Origin: Mantis religiosa
Lineage: Eukaryota; Arthropoda; Insecta; Mantodea; Mantidae
Direction of reading: 5' to 3'
DNA: 64,000 nucleotides
NCBI GenBank assembly: GCA_030765055.1
Contig: CM060952.1
Span: forward strand, 177,983,313-178,047,312
Program-made: the position numbers and the translations under genes
Notes under the pieces: model-generated
The model's database searches: none
Told to the model about the DNA's origin: nothing
What the model saw: only the letters and a program-made list of their open reading frames with translations
In this document: piece by piece, positions 1 through 11,509 of the stretch
How positions within the stretch are numbered: position 1 is the stretch's first letter
Layout: each line of letters begins with the position of its first letter

Positions 1-195
1 TAGATTCAGACTGAAAAATTCAATGCCATAGCCGGGATTTGAACTACCGGGAAAAACACCAGTCAGTTGGAGAATATAGTGTTATATCGGCACGTTGGCC
101 ATAGTAGCTCAAGGGTTAGAACGGCTGGACGGAGACCAGTAGATCCGTGGTTTTAATCCCGGTTATGGCATTGAATTTTTCATTCTGACTCTAAC
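1..195. repeat. Inverted pair of family G tRNA-like repeat ends
   Basis: The first 43 bases are nearly the reverse complement of bases 152-190: the block around 'caatgccatagccgggattt' recurs inverted as 'ccggttatggcattgaattt'. Between them, bases 107-160 read like a tRNA promoter region, with an A-box-like 'tagctcaagggttagaacgg' and a degenerate B box. The same family is at 14885-15105 and twice at 59556-60179. I see a tRNA-derived repeat whose end is duplicated in inverted orientation. The window edge may cut it. I cannot tell whether it moves as a SINE or as a foldback element. Confidence 0.6.
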
Positions 196-1499
196 TTTCC
201 ATATTAATGAATTATTTGAAATTCTGTCTTGAGGATAACTGACAGAGAAAAAGGTACTCCAAATGGCTTCCGGTGCCAACTTCTTGGAATTAGTTAATTT
301 ACTTACTGATTTACTAGATATCATGAATGTTAGCTACGATGTGGAAGGTTACTGATCAAGCACTTATTAGACGCGTCAATAAGTTTTAGCTTAATTTGAA
401 ATTTTGAGCTGGCTTCCAGATTGCTAAGAAGCTACGAGATAACTTTGAGACCACATTTGAAATAGGGATAACGTAATTTCAGTTTTTAGGTATACTATTA
501 GAAGACTTCGATATGCCATTGGCTGAATTAATCCTATAATCTGTGCTTATAGGCTTCGAACTGTGTTAATGGTAACTTTTGCTTTTGGTTCAGTTTTATC
601 CCGAATAAATGAATACAAATATAGTAATAGTACTCATAGTAGTAATTGTAATAGTAAGAGTCATAAAATGATAGTTGTTTTGTATTTGACGGTTTCTTCC
701 CTTTAAATTTTAATACTTCAATGTTCCGTTGTGATGTTCGTTTGATTACATTGATTATTATTCATTCGAGTCAAACTGCTTACTTTTGCAAGATTATATC
801 TAACCGTTTGCATTTATTTACCAGAATAAAACTAACAATACTATTTACCGGTACTTTAACGACGTATCCAGCCATAGGATCGCGGTAGTATTTGATTTAA
901 TATATTTGGTTCTCAAAGCCCCTATATTTTGCAGTTTGTTGTTAACGAAACGTAAATCGGAGACAAAAGAAATTAAGAAAGAAAACGTTTTTCCATTTTT
1001 TCTGCTTGTAGATTTGTTTTTGAGAAATTTTAAACCAAACGAAAGTGATTTACTTTTCTCGTGATTTACTTAGCTCGTGAACTATAAGGTTAAGTAATTG
1101 TATCATATTCTACCTCTAACATTTGAGCTCGCCTATCCACTTAGGTGTTTTGTTTTCATAAGTATTTGTTTACCTTAGGTGCCAGTGCATTGCAATTATT
1201 ATTCCCTTAATTGCAGTTTTTAGCTTTTTAGTGAAGTGTTCCCCGTTACAATTCAATATTGTAAAGCATTTTGAGCCATCTATAATAAGTATAATTGATA
1301 TTTTATATCCACTTTAAGTTAAAATGTTTTATTCATATTATTGCTTATAAGTATATGTGAATATGCATATGTTTATTTATTTACTATCCAATTTTATTCC
1401 TATTTTATCCAAAGGTATATTAGGTACATAGTTTACAAATTTATGAATGTAATACAATTTACACAAACATAACAAAATTCAAAATCAAGCTGACAAACA
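196..1499. other. No recognised feature
   Basis: AT-rich sequence. No ORF with recognisable protein similarity, RNA gene or clear repeat was seen. Confidence 0.6.
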
Positions 1500-2345
1500 G
1501 TAAACATCAAGATGAATCCTTTAGCTTAAGAAATTCTTTAAGAAAGCGACGAAATATTGATAAGTTTAGTAATTCATCAAAATATGTATAAGTGGTCATG
1601 AAAAAGTGTAACCTAAGGATTGACGCAATAATTCAAGTTAGTATCTTTCAAAACAGAAAAATGGCCAATAAAATAAAATGTGAGGGAAATCTTGAGAATG
1701 ATTTCCACAAATACAATCAGATGTGGATTTGGTTTTGAATGGAAATAAGTAAGCTGAAAATTTGCCATGTCCAGTTAATTGAGTGAGAACATAGGATTAA
1801 CGAATTTACATGTATATCGGTCAGAAACTGTTGAGAAATATAAATCTATAGTCAAAGCACCACAATCACCTTTCAACCAGTATCCATTCCAGCCGTTGAT
1901 GATAATCTTCTTCAATGAAATTGGGCATAAAGTGTACATTTCTGGAAGATCTGAAGTCGCAGCTCTCTTTGCAAGCTCTTCTGCACGTTCATTTCCTGCA
2001 AACTCCACGTGCCCTCAGACACATGAAATACACAGATGAGAACTACATAATAATTGATTCTTTATTTCAGCTGCAATAGGACTGCTGTTTTTGGTATCTT
2101 TCAAAGCTGCAATTGCTGCCTGTGAGTCACTGTAAAGGCGAGCGGTACTTTGTAAGTTGTTGCACCATTTCACTGTTTCACGATTTGCTAATAATTCATC
2201 TTGAAATACTGAACACTCCTTAGCAAGTTTGAACATGGAAGAATGGCATTCTATTGAGCGAGAGAATACTACAAACGCACATCCTACTTTAGAATTTTTA
2301 CTAGGCCCTTCAGCTATACGAAAACCATCTTTGTAAATGGAGTAC
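1500..2345 (-). pseudogene. LINE RNase H domain remnant (decayed)
   Basis: Read on the minus strand, about 2340 down to 1775 encodes an RNase H-like domain of the kind at the C-terminus of some non-LTR retrotransposon polyproteins (I, R1 and related clades). Visible hallmarks in order are YKDG (usually a Y/F-TDGS catalytic start), a glutamate in CSVFQDELLA, YSDSQAAI with the third acidic residue, and GHVEFAGNERAEELAKRA, matching the family's GHxGxxGNExAD block. The frame has one stop (TGA near 2012) just before GHVEF and shifts again below 1775, where a faint zinc-knuckle-like tail continues. No reverse transcriptase is attached, so this is a truncated 3' part. The element clade is not certain. 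Confidence 0.75.
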
Positions 2346-3957
2346 TGGAGGTTCAGAACTATCGTGCCGCTCTTACGAGCTCATACTTCTATGAAGATTA
2401 CTTGTATATGTATTTGTGTACATATATATCTCACATTTAAGCTAAAAGTTTCTGAGGAGGCGAAACATCTTTGTAGAAAGCTTTATTTTATAATTTTGCC
2501 TGTAATTGAGTTTAGTGATAACCTCACAAGAAAAGTCTCCCTCCACCATCTAGAAATTTTTTCTTGAGAAATTTAACTAATAACAGACAAATAAAAATTC
2601 TGTTTTATTTCGGAACCCATTTTCAGGCATTTCACATTTTCAGCACTTTATATTTTTAGAAAAGCTGTGAAGGAATGGGCTTTTCCTATATGCATCTTTG
2701 AAATCACAATGAAAATAGTGATATTTCATATTACCTTCTGTATGCACAAAGATATTTCATAAAAAATTTATTGAATTCTTTAACTAAATTAAGATAAGTT
2801 TTTTTTTAAATATTTGCAATAGAATCTCTATAGTTTTAGCCAGAATGAAGTCAGAAATAAAAAATCGTATGCGAGTTAAAAAATACACATTCATATGTAC
2901 TAAATTTTACGCCCAATCTGTTTTCAGAATTATTTAGCCTTGTAAAATTTATTTAATCATAGATTTACTAATCATACGCAGTGTAAATAGATACAGAAGG
3001 TTCAACGTGTACAGTATAAAATTATATTTCTTGTAAATATGTCGAAATGTACAAAAATGTACTTTAATACTTAATAATTATCAGATCTTTATAACCCCAG
3101 GTTTTAATTCAAAGAAATTTAAGTAGTTTTTAATTCTTTAGAAAAACATTTAAGTTAAATTTAACTTTCACCATGGAAGATCTGAGGTTCGAATCCCAGC
3201 CATGTTACTGAATTTAAGTTTGATATAGGGAACATGATTTTCTGCCTAAAAGCATATCTGTAAAACAGGAATTAGTTTTGGAAATAACATTAAAGGCTGT
3301 AAAAATTATCTGTAAGAATATTTTGAAAAATTATCAATTTACCTTTTGCATTTAATTTTTTTTTTTTTTTTTTTTTGAGAGCAATGGATCTGAATTTTCA
3401 TTATTTTACGTTTTAGGCACAGGACCTTGCTTATTTTAGAAAGAATATTTCTTTGCCCTTTCTTTCATCTGTCTTGAAGGTCTGAGAGCCATAAGATGAT
3501 TAAAGATCTTCACGAAAACTGAATTATTCCCTTTGTCAATTATAAATTGTTTTCGTGTTATTTAGCGGCATGGATGAAGTAAAAGCTTTCATTACTTCGT
3601 TTTTGAAATGCGCCTCTTCATGCTTTCAGAGCTAATGTTTCTAGTTATGTGTTATTGAGCAAATAACCGTGAAATAATGCGCTTTTTGGGGTGGTTTATT
3701 ATGCTAATTCACTTATCTTTGGAAGTCAATGTTGTTAACTCTCAGAAGAAGCAATGACTCACCCGCTTTCTCTGTCTGTATTTCTATATTCTCGCTGCCT
3801 GCACCATGAAATGGGGAGTACATACCCACACCCCTAAATCAGGAGCACAGCTATGAGGGCTACTTTTTTTCATCAATATCTAAGAAAGAATTTACTGTAG
3901 TTAACTATACCTGCGCGCCAATTTTCAGCAATATCTCCATGAATATTCAAATATTTG
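2346..3957. other. No gene; poly(T) tract at 3356-3376
   Basis: AT-rich sequence with a 21-base T run at 3356-3376, possibly the tail of an old minus-strand retroposon whose body I cannot recognise. Short ORFs here have no recognisable domain. Confidence 0.5.
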
Positions 3958-3959
3958 TA

Positions 3960-5110
3960 CAGTGGAACCTCGTTTACTCGAATCCAATGAGACCAGTACC
4001 GATCCAAGTTAACGAAAATCAGAGTTAGAGCCGTGAAAGAGCTTCCGATTCACTGGGAGACCTCCTGTCGATAATGCCGGCCGGAGGAGGTGATATTGTC
4101 TCGGCTGAGTATTTTAGTCATAGCTTTTATTAAGTAGGACCGCAGAACCTGTTTGCCCGCTGTGCGGTTCATTTCTGACGGTCCGCCACGTACTTTTAGA
4201 TTGTTTTAGGTTAGCACGTCTCCGCAGGTCTCTCCAGCTGCCGGCCAGCATGGCGGAGACCCTGGCGGACGACGAGCAAGCGGTGACCAAGGTTTTATAT
4301 TTCATTTTAAATCTATATTTTAGAATATAGGACCCTTTAATTTAGAATTTTAATCTTTTATGGTTTTAAACTCTATTTTAGTTTTGAGGTACCGTTTTGC
4401 GGTTTTTTATCTTGTTTTATTTAAGACAGTTTTAGCATTTTAGATCGATTTTAAACCCATTGGATTTCAAGGGCGCTTATAACCTTGTAGTTGAGCGCCC
4501 TTAAACCCAATTATCCATCCCATCCATCCATCCCATCCATCCCATCCATTTCATCCATCCATCCGAGTTAGAGAATAAGAAAAAATGATAAAAGACAATG
4601 CAGAATATCATGAAATATTTTTAATGGAGTTTAGAAGTTACCGTAACCTGTATGTACGTAATATCCTATGTATTACCACTGTACACAACACAGCTACAAA
4701 CTAGTTGGCAGTAAAAAGTTAGTGAGCTTCTGTTTCAGTTTAGTGTACCGCTTAAGGGCAGCACGATCTCGCATCCGCTTGAACATTAGAACCATTTTGT
4801 GGCTGTGTTTCCCCTTGACCCTCCAAATAAGCAAAACATCAATTACACTGTTTACTACTGCTTGTGTGTGGGTCATAACACAGCTGATTTATCAACACGG
4901 TCTGAATCTCAATACTCTTCATCTTCATTTGTTACAACACTGCATGATGCAATAATGTCTTCCTCTATAATCGGTTTATAATCCTCCTCGTTGTCTATTT
5001 GCAGTCAATTGCCAATGTCTACTTCATCAACATCATCACAGACTTCGACATTTGTAAAGATGTGTATAAAATCTTCTTCATTCCAGGGATTAAGCATTTC
5101 TGCCTGTTCC
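3960..5110 (-). pseudogene. Tigger/pogo-like DNA transposon, 3' part
   Basis: The left edge reads TA then cagtggaacctcgtttactc, the TA|CAGT start typical of Tigger/pogo inverted repeats (TA at 3958-3959). On the minus strand from about 5100 to 4690, in broken frames, the sequence resembles the acidic, divergent C-terminal tail of a Tigger-type DDE transposase: a DVDEVDIGNWL-like run, an acidic stretch, then RMRDRAALKRYTKLKQK and TNFLLP. The catalytic DDE region and the other inverted repeat are missing, so it is a 5'-deleted copy. A separate retroposon interrupts it at 4031-4564. Assignment to Tigger/pogo rests on the TA|CAGT end and the lysine-rich C-terminus. Confidence 0.55.
4031..4564 (+). 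mobile_element. Retroposon with 3' hairpin and CATCC tail, nested in the Tigger-like element
   Basis: A 534-bp insertion is flanked by the identical 9-bp duplication gagttagag (4022-4030 and 4565-4573). Near its right end is a 9-bp perfect stem, aagggcgct at 4469-4477 against agcgccctt at 4494-4502. A tail of CATCC/CATC units follows (about 4512-4564). Target duplication, 3' hairpin and simple-repeat tail together indicate a non-LTR retroposon mobilised by a LINE that recognises the 3' structure. No coding potential is seen, so it is a truncated LINE 3' end or a SINE. Confidence 0.8.
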
Positions 5111-5114
5111 GTCT

Positions 5115-5405
5115 TCGCATTCTATCAGCTATTCTCATCTTTTTCTAGGTCGTCCTACATCTCTTCTTCCACGAGTATTATATTTTATTAAAACTCTTTC
5201 TTCGTCCATTTTATTCATATGTTCTTTCCAATTCTGTATATTTTATTCTACTTTGTCTTGTAATTTATATATGTCTAGATCCTCTCGAATAGTTTCATTT
5301 CTTATTAAATCTCGTCTAGTACATTCTCTAAATCTTCTTAAGAACCACATTTCTACTGTCTTTATATTACTTTTATCACTTTCTTTTAATATCTAGGACT
5401 CACTT
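5115..5405 (-). pseudogene. LINE C-terminal fragment (GRPRKR type)
   Basis: On the minus strand near 5160-5130 the translation contains GRRDVGRPRK, the basic terminus seen in many endonuclease-reverse transcriptase LINEs and in the other LINE copies here at 17.9, 50.9 and 61.2 kb. Upstream in broken frames is a WKEHMNKM-like block. No catalytic domain remains. It is a short 5'-truncated, decayed copy. Confidence 0.55.
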
Positions 5406-5409
5406 CCAG

Positions 5410-5475
5410 AGTGTGAGATAACTCTACGGGATATCTGCGTCAAAATAGTTTTATTGGTATAATATAATATTGAAC
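5410..5475 (+). repeat. 66-bp direct repeat, copy 1
   Basis: The block starts agtgtgagataactct and ends taatataatattgaac. It matches 5880-5945 at 63 of 66 positions, exactly 470 bp downstream. The pair could be terminal direct repeats of a very small LTR-type element or a local segmental duplication. Confidence 0.7.
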
Positions 5476-5879
5476 GACATTAAAGTCTAGTTTAGTTCTT
5501 AAGGTCTGCTATTTGATTATTGATGGCCATGCCTGACAGCAAACGTTTTGGTGTGCTGTGGAAGTAAGGTTGTAGTGTTAGTTCTAGATGCAATTAAGAA
5601 TGCGATAAACAGGCAAGGTGGGCTAAATACCACATCAAAGACAAATTCATGCACTGGACAGAAGCTTGATTTAGAAATCACGTTCACTTAAAACACATTA
5701 TGTTCAGTATTTGACATGTTGCACTCATGCGTATCTGCATTGGCGTATCTTGCTCTTAATTTATTTAATATTTGTGTGAAGAGCAACGACTTCTAGAAAA
5801 CATGCTGTTTGCTGCCGTACTCCCATTTTCGACAAACGCTGCATACTCACATGAGCAGCCACCCTTCGACGTTTATGGA

Positions 5880-5945
5880 AGTGTGAGATAACTCTGTGGG
5901 ATATCTGCGGCAAAATAGTTTTATTGGTATAATATAATATTGAAC
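5880..5945 (+). repeat. 66-bp direct repeat, copy 2
   Basis: Second copy of the 5410-5475 block with three substitutions. The 404-bp interior has no coding sequence that I recognise. No target duplication was found outside the pair. Confidence 0.7.
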
Positions 5946-6682
5946 CCTTAACCAAATAATGGAAATCTTAGTCCCATATTCACTATACAAGTTCCTATTT
6001 ACTCCCACCTTCTTTCAGCAGTACTAACATAAAGCTCTTAGAAATTTTAATCTCGAATGACTTAAATTAAATAAAAATATAAGATAAATTATTTTCCCTG
6101 TTCGGCCATATAGTGTGTCATGAAACCATTAATCGTAACTAGAATAGACTTTGTAACGCACGCAACTAGAACTTAACAGGCGTGTATTCGAGCCCTATAC
6201 AGATATGGCAGGCTGAATGTGCATCATTAATTACGTTAATGCAACAACATACGCAAATAAAATAAAGGTCTGCCTGATGAAACACAAAGGTGGAGCTTTC
6301 AGCGTAGATTCGCTAGATATTCCGTGCGTGAACTATTGCCTATGTGTTTTACTAATACGAGTGTAGTATTAAATTTGACTTGCAAAAGATATTGCCTTTA
6401 ACAATTGAGACTAGATATTTCTTATTAACATGGCGTAAATTGAATTAACATTTTGAAACAAGGTTTCCAAATATCACATATATTACCTTTTAGCATTGGT
6501 TTAGTGTAATTGAACATTTCGTTTCATTATAAACCCAAAAAACCTATTAATTACATATCCAAAAAATAGTCAAATAGTTTTTCAAATATATACTTTGCAT
6601 TCATTATACACCTCTAGCCCTAGAAGTTGGGAAAATAAAAGAAATTACGGAAATGAATAGAAGGAAGGTGAAGAAGTGTAAA
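5946..6682. other. No recognised feature
   Basis: AT-rich spacer without a supported gene or repeat. Confidence 0.5.
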
Positions 6683-6683
6683 T

Positions 6684-6842
6684 GCCCGCCTCGGTAGCGT
6701 AGATGGTAGCCGGTCTGCCTCACGTTCAAGAGGTCCCGAGTTGGAATCTCTGTTAGGGTGGGTTACCTGGATAAGACTTTTCCGGGGTTTTCCCTTATCC
6801 TGATAGACAAATGCAGGATAACTCTAAGCTCAATGGACCACG
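6684..6842 (+). mobile_element. SINE A (3'-truncated)
   Basis: The tRNA-like head begins gcccgcctcggtagcgtaga. The B-box region (gagttggaatctc) is mutated from the family's gagttcgaatctc. The conserved body follows (tacctggataag, ttttcccttatcct, taactctaagctc). The copy stops shortly after the body's 'atggacc' block, so the family 3' end (cgttggaggacgtaaatta) is missing. Confidence 0.88.
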
Positions 6843-9112
6843 GGAAAAAGAAACAAGTATAACAAAGAGAATAGTAGAAGCACAATGAAGGAAGCAACTG
6901 GAATTAGAGAAATCCTGGCTCGTATGCTATCTTAAATTTTAAACTATTATAATAAGTTTTCCTATTATCCCTCGGTGAGGCGACTTACCTTCATCAGGAT
7001 GGAGAACCGATGATCTCTCCAGCTTCCTTGTCACTGCGATGATATAGACTTGACTATTCGCCGGCAGCTCCGTCGATGAGCGATGAACTCTGTAACATAA
7101 GGCAGTAGTACGGCGCCAGCAACGGAATGGTGGATGGTGGCAAAAAAATTGATTTAAAACACTGATTCACTTTTTGAGAATTTATTTTCTCACTGAATTA
7201 TTTCACAACCGATGTTTTAAGACATGATTTACAAACATCTTTCCTGATTTTACAGGCGTAGTGAACGCAACAGCGTGCCACTCATCATTTATGTATGTTC
7301 TTTTGTGACGCGTACTCGACGAGCCTTTTCACTGATCGCTAATCCGTAGATAAAATTACTTCTGTAATTTGCCTGAACCTAGCAGTCCTCTTGTAATTTA
7401 ATATTGCGTCTGTGTCCGAGACCATATCTATAACACGTCTGACTACATCGAAAGAACCAGAAGGAATGAGACCTTTCACAAGTGAAGATGAAATCAAATT
7501 AAAATTTTTACTCAACTCGGATTGGTTCATTCTACAATGTCTTGTTGCTAAGGGACCATAACTTGAATTTGATTGGCTTGACGTCAAAGGTGGAATTTCT
7601 GGACAGTTCCATAACTTGGAATGATAATAAACCTAGGCAATCTGTTGCTTCAGAAACAAAGCCATCTTGGTTTAACCTTTTCATTAATTTCAGAGGGTCA
7701 TGTTTGCATTACATCTCCATATATGGAAATTTTAATTAATTTTAATTTTAATTTCTTGAATTATCTGAAAAATCAGCTTCACTATTTAATATGAATGATA
7801 TACAACCTGTATTTTATAATTTATATCTGTTGTAGTATGAGTCTAAATTTAAAATAATTCATAGTGCTAAAAGTACTGCAAACACTGGTATCTCATAGTT
7901 GAAAATCAGTATGAGTAAGTCAAAAAAACAGTAGTAACTTTGAGCTGCTATCACAACCTTTTTCAAGGGGATGACAGAAGACCTGTTTCGTAGTGGTCGG
8001 AAACGTCACAGTTCGTCTCGAACAGTTGGTACGTCAACTAGGTGGACATATTGAACATGTACTGCACGCTCACTGAGCATACACCTTCTAACAGTTAATG
8101 TAAAGAAGATAATATTGACATGTTTTGGTTATTGAAAGTTATATCAACTATTTTCAATGGATGACATTTCATGCTCCGACGTGTACAATAAATTTGCTTA
8201 GTAATTCAGGCTCTCTGTCACCACCGCCATCATTATACTACTCTATTTTGGCACTATCCATACTTTGACATATTTAAAGTATGAACGATGTACATATCCA
8301 CTAACACTGGAGATATTGCGGGCATAAGAAATCTTTTCCCATTTCCAAAATCTGTAAGCTATTGTTCTTAAGACAAAGATACTAGCATTTAATTTTTCCC
8401 CCACGTAGAATAAAATTTCTGCTGAATCAACATTTGAGTTTAAGGTTTGAATAAATTTACATAAAAGAGAAAAAACGCTGGTTTATTTACACGAGGGATA
8501 CTATCGGACATCATGGATGGGCTCGGGTGTAGTAACTGAAGAGGGATGGAAGCAAGACGATTAAGAAAATTCATGTAATTTCTTTCTATCAGCACCGCCC
8601 GTATCCATCATCGCTATCATCAATCAACGGGACGTGCTGCCCACCCATTCCCAGTTACTCTGATAGGAACGCCATGATTGTAGGGTCATACAAGTCACTC
8701 CGAAGGCTAGCAGGGGTAGCAGACAAGAAACGAATGAGAAAAGTCAGAATGGGAAGGAAGTGTGTAAGATGAAAAAAGATTAAGAAATTGTCAAGGAAGT
8801 GAGTGCATAATCTGTCCTCCCTGATGTAATCAACAAAGTTCATGCTAGCGAAATAAATCACGTATGTCCAAGGTGGGCTGTGTCATGAGACTGGTAATTA
8901 AACTTTCTCGTAGGCTTCCAAAAAGTAGCCACCTAAAGTGCGAGTCGAAGCTACAGAAGCTTATTGAGCAAAGCATTCATCCTTACTGTTCATGGATTGC
9001 AAGAAAAGATATGCTAACCCTTTTATGAATTATGAGATTTGCAGAAAGGAATATGGGCATCAGATGCAGTAGAAGTTAAATTAACCATAAAACTTACTAC
9101 GAGTGCTGTCCA
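6843..9112. other. No recognised gene
   Basis: Includes an 82-residue minus ORF at 7339-7587 that resembles no family I know. The rest is AT-rich sequence with short chance ORFs. Confidence 0.5.
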
Positions 9113-9125
9113 ATAAAAGTGGCCA

Positions 9126-9185
9126 TCATGTCACCCATTTCATTCATCGTCTGATATAAGTTAATGTTGGAGGATGCAAATTTAA
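9126..9185 (+). mobile_element. SINE A 3'-end fragment
   Basis: The sequence catcatgtcacccatttcat followed by a cgtctgatata and gttggaggatgcaaattta block matches the SINE A 3' end. It runs directly into AATA-type repeats, the usual tail of this family. The head and body are absent. Confidence 0.75.
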
Positions 9186-9555
9186 TAAATAAATAAGTAA
9201 ATAAATGAATGAATGAATAAGTGAATGAATGAATGAATAAGTGAATGAATGAATGAATAAGTGAATGAATGAATAAGTGAATGAATGAATGAATAAGTGA
9301 ATGAATGAATGAATAAGTGAATGAATGAATGAATAAGTGAATGAATGAATAAGTGAATGAATGAATAAGTGAATGAATGAATAAGTGAATGAATGACTAA
9401 GTGAATGAATGAATAAGTGAATGAAAGAATAAGTGAATGAATAAGTGAATGAATGAATAAGTGAATGAATGAATGAATATAAATAAATAAAGATAGATAG
9501 ATAAGTAGATAAATAGATATACGGATCGATGGATGGACGGACGGAAGGACGGACG
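9180..9555 (+). repeat. GAAT/AAGTGAAT satellite seeded by a SINE tail
   Basis: About 300 bp of gaatgaatgaataagt-type units, then short GATA and GGAC-type repeats (about 9490-9555). The array begins where the AAAT tail of SINE A would be, so it probably grew from that tail. The 131-residue ORF on the other strand is only the translated repeat. Confidence 0.9.
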
Positions 9556-10935
9556 GACTCAGGGAAATTTTCCCCAAAATATTATTTTATGGTTCAGAGA
9601 CCCTGAAACATATGATACCCAATAGAGGAAGTGAAAATATAGCAAAGAGAAATGGAGATCCTCTGTTGAATTCAGACACAATGCTAAGAGATAAGCTGGT
9701 ATGCAAAGGATATTAAATATGATAGATCGCAAAGAGCAACCAGAACGATAAGCAAAGTTCTTTCGGATCAGGGAACTAGAATACTCAACTTTGGTATGAT
9801 AGGAGAGACAAAAACAATGAACTTCGATGTTGAGGACATAATACAGACACCGACTAAGCGAGTTCACTCTCGTTCCATTACAGATAGCTTATTCAAATCT
9901 AATTTCTATGCAAAGGACTCCCAAAGCCAAATCCGTTACATTTCTTTGATGTTCTTGGTGTTTTTGAATATACTCAGCAGTCAATTTCTCACTGGGTATG
10001 CAAATCATGTAAACACTCTAAAGCCCCTCTGGTCGGCATTTCTTTCTCCTGAAACAGTCATGACTTTAGCACTGGTCCTTTTACAGTTTTCTTGTAGATG
10101 CGTTATGGTAATGATCTCAAGGATGAAAGCCTGAAAGAGAATAAAGGAGCCGACTCCAGTTGGCCACGTATCAGGAAGATCAAAAGCAAAGGACAAGGGG
10201 AAAAGTGCGTAATAGGGCATAATATCTTGCGCTGTGCATGTTAGGCCCTCGATTGGATCCAATTATCCTGAGGTACGCTCCTCCTCTTTCTTCCCCCTCA
10301 TGAATGAACCTAACAGGATCACGTATGGGGTAGGTCATGACCCTTCTTTCCCTGTCGAATGATGACGAAATCCCTCCGTTAATCCCCAGCTCAATGTGCA
10401 TCTCATTCATGGAATCTTGCTGCAAATTGCGTGACAAGAGCTTCAAAGTACACTCGTATTACAGAAAACATGAATACTGCTTTCAAGCAAGTGATTATAT
10501 GTAAAATAAATGTTGGGATCATATGAATTAGTTTTAAAAACTCATGCAGAAGTTTAAGAGTTCACAAATATTTTAATTGTTAAGCATCTTGTTTGAGTTC
10601 TTTTACCAGATATTGGTATATTCTGTAAAAGTTTAAGTGTTCAGTTGAGTTAATTTCATAGAAAACGATTTTCTGTTGTTTTAATGAACTACAAGAAAAT
10701 CTAACAATGGTACAATTTTAAAAATTGTTGGAAAAATTTAAATTAAGTTTTGGTTAAAAGCTTATTACCTATAGAGTTTACATATAAGCCCTCAGTCAAA
10801 TAATATTAACAAAGCAAAATTATAAGGTTCCAGAATTTTACGCGTGTTTAAAGAATATGAATAATTTCCAGATTCATGTGTTTAATTAACATGCGTTGAT
10901 GAAGTACCACATTTGTTCATTTAATAAGTACCAAC
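9556..10935. other. No recognised gene
   Basis: Overlapping ORFs of 85-112 residues on both strands (9559-10446) have no domain or motif I recognise and mirror one another, which suggests chance open frames. Confidence 0.5.
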
Positions 10936-10939
10936 CAAG

Positions 10940-11300
10940 ACAGATGTCTCCATGGTATCGCATGAGAGAGGTCCCGAATTAGATCTCTGGTGGTACCACC
11001 ACTATGACCATGGGTTTATCCGTGGTTTTTCCTGGTCGGTAAGGCGAAATGCTCGAGTAATGTCTTAAACCACAGCTGCCTCTTTCGCCTCTTTCCTCGT
11101 TTTTCATTTTGTCTCGCCTTTTCATAAAGGACAACTCCGCTTTTGTGTCTCGGTCGGCGGTGGGCTGTTAACGCAAAAGCTTGCGATTTGGAAGATTTTC
11201 AGGTCCGACAGAGAGTAACCTTCGATCCGATTCCTGCTGGATATGACTTCCAAGCCACCCTCGGACGTTCGGGAATGTCGTTGCTAAGCATCTAATAACA
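10940..11300 (+). repeat. Degenerate SINE-like repeat
   Basis: A decayed B-box-like stretch (ggtcccgaattagatctctgg) is followed by a body similar in layout to other SINEs here (gtttatccgtggtttttcct, aaggcgaaatgc) and a moderately GC-rich tail. I could not place it in a family or find ends. Confidence 0.4.
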
Positions 11301-11509
11301 CTGGTCGACAGAATTTAACATTTCTTTTTCTTTCACAAGAATTAAAATAACAGATTCTAAAAGTATTTATCGTGCTGAATTCAAATATAATTACAGTTTT
11401 TCCCCATCGGGCAGGATTTTTGTGTGATATTCATTTGAATTTTTTATAATATTACAAAAAATCCGTAACTAGTTATCTAACTCAAAATTATAACTACTGA
11501 TTCTGACTT

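Noticed and set aside
9180..9480. CRISPR-like or minisatellite array
   Set aside because: Units are variable-length tetranucleotide derivatives without spacers; a simple satellite explains them.
9182..9577. 131-residue ORF rich in S, I and H
   Set aside because: Translated GAAT/AAGT satellite.
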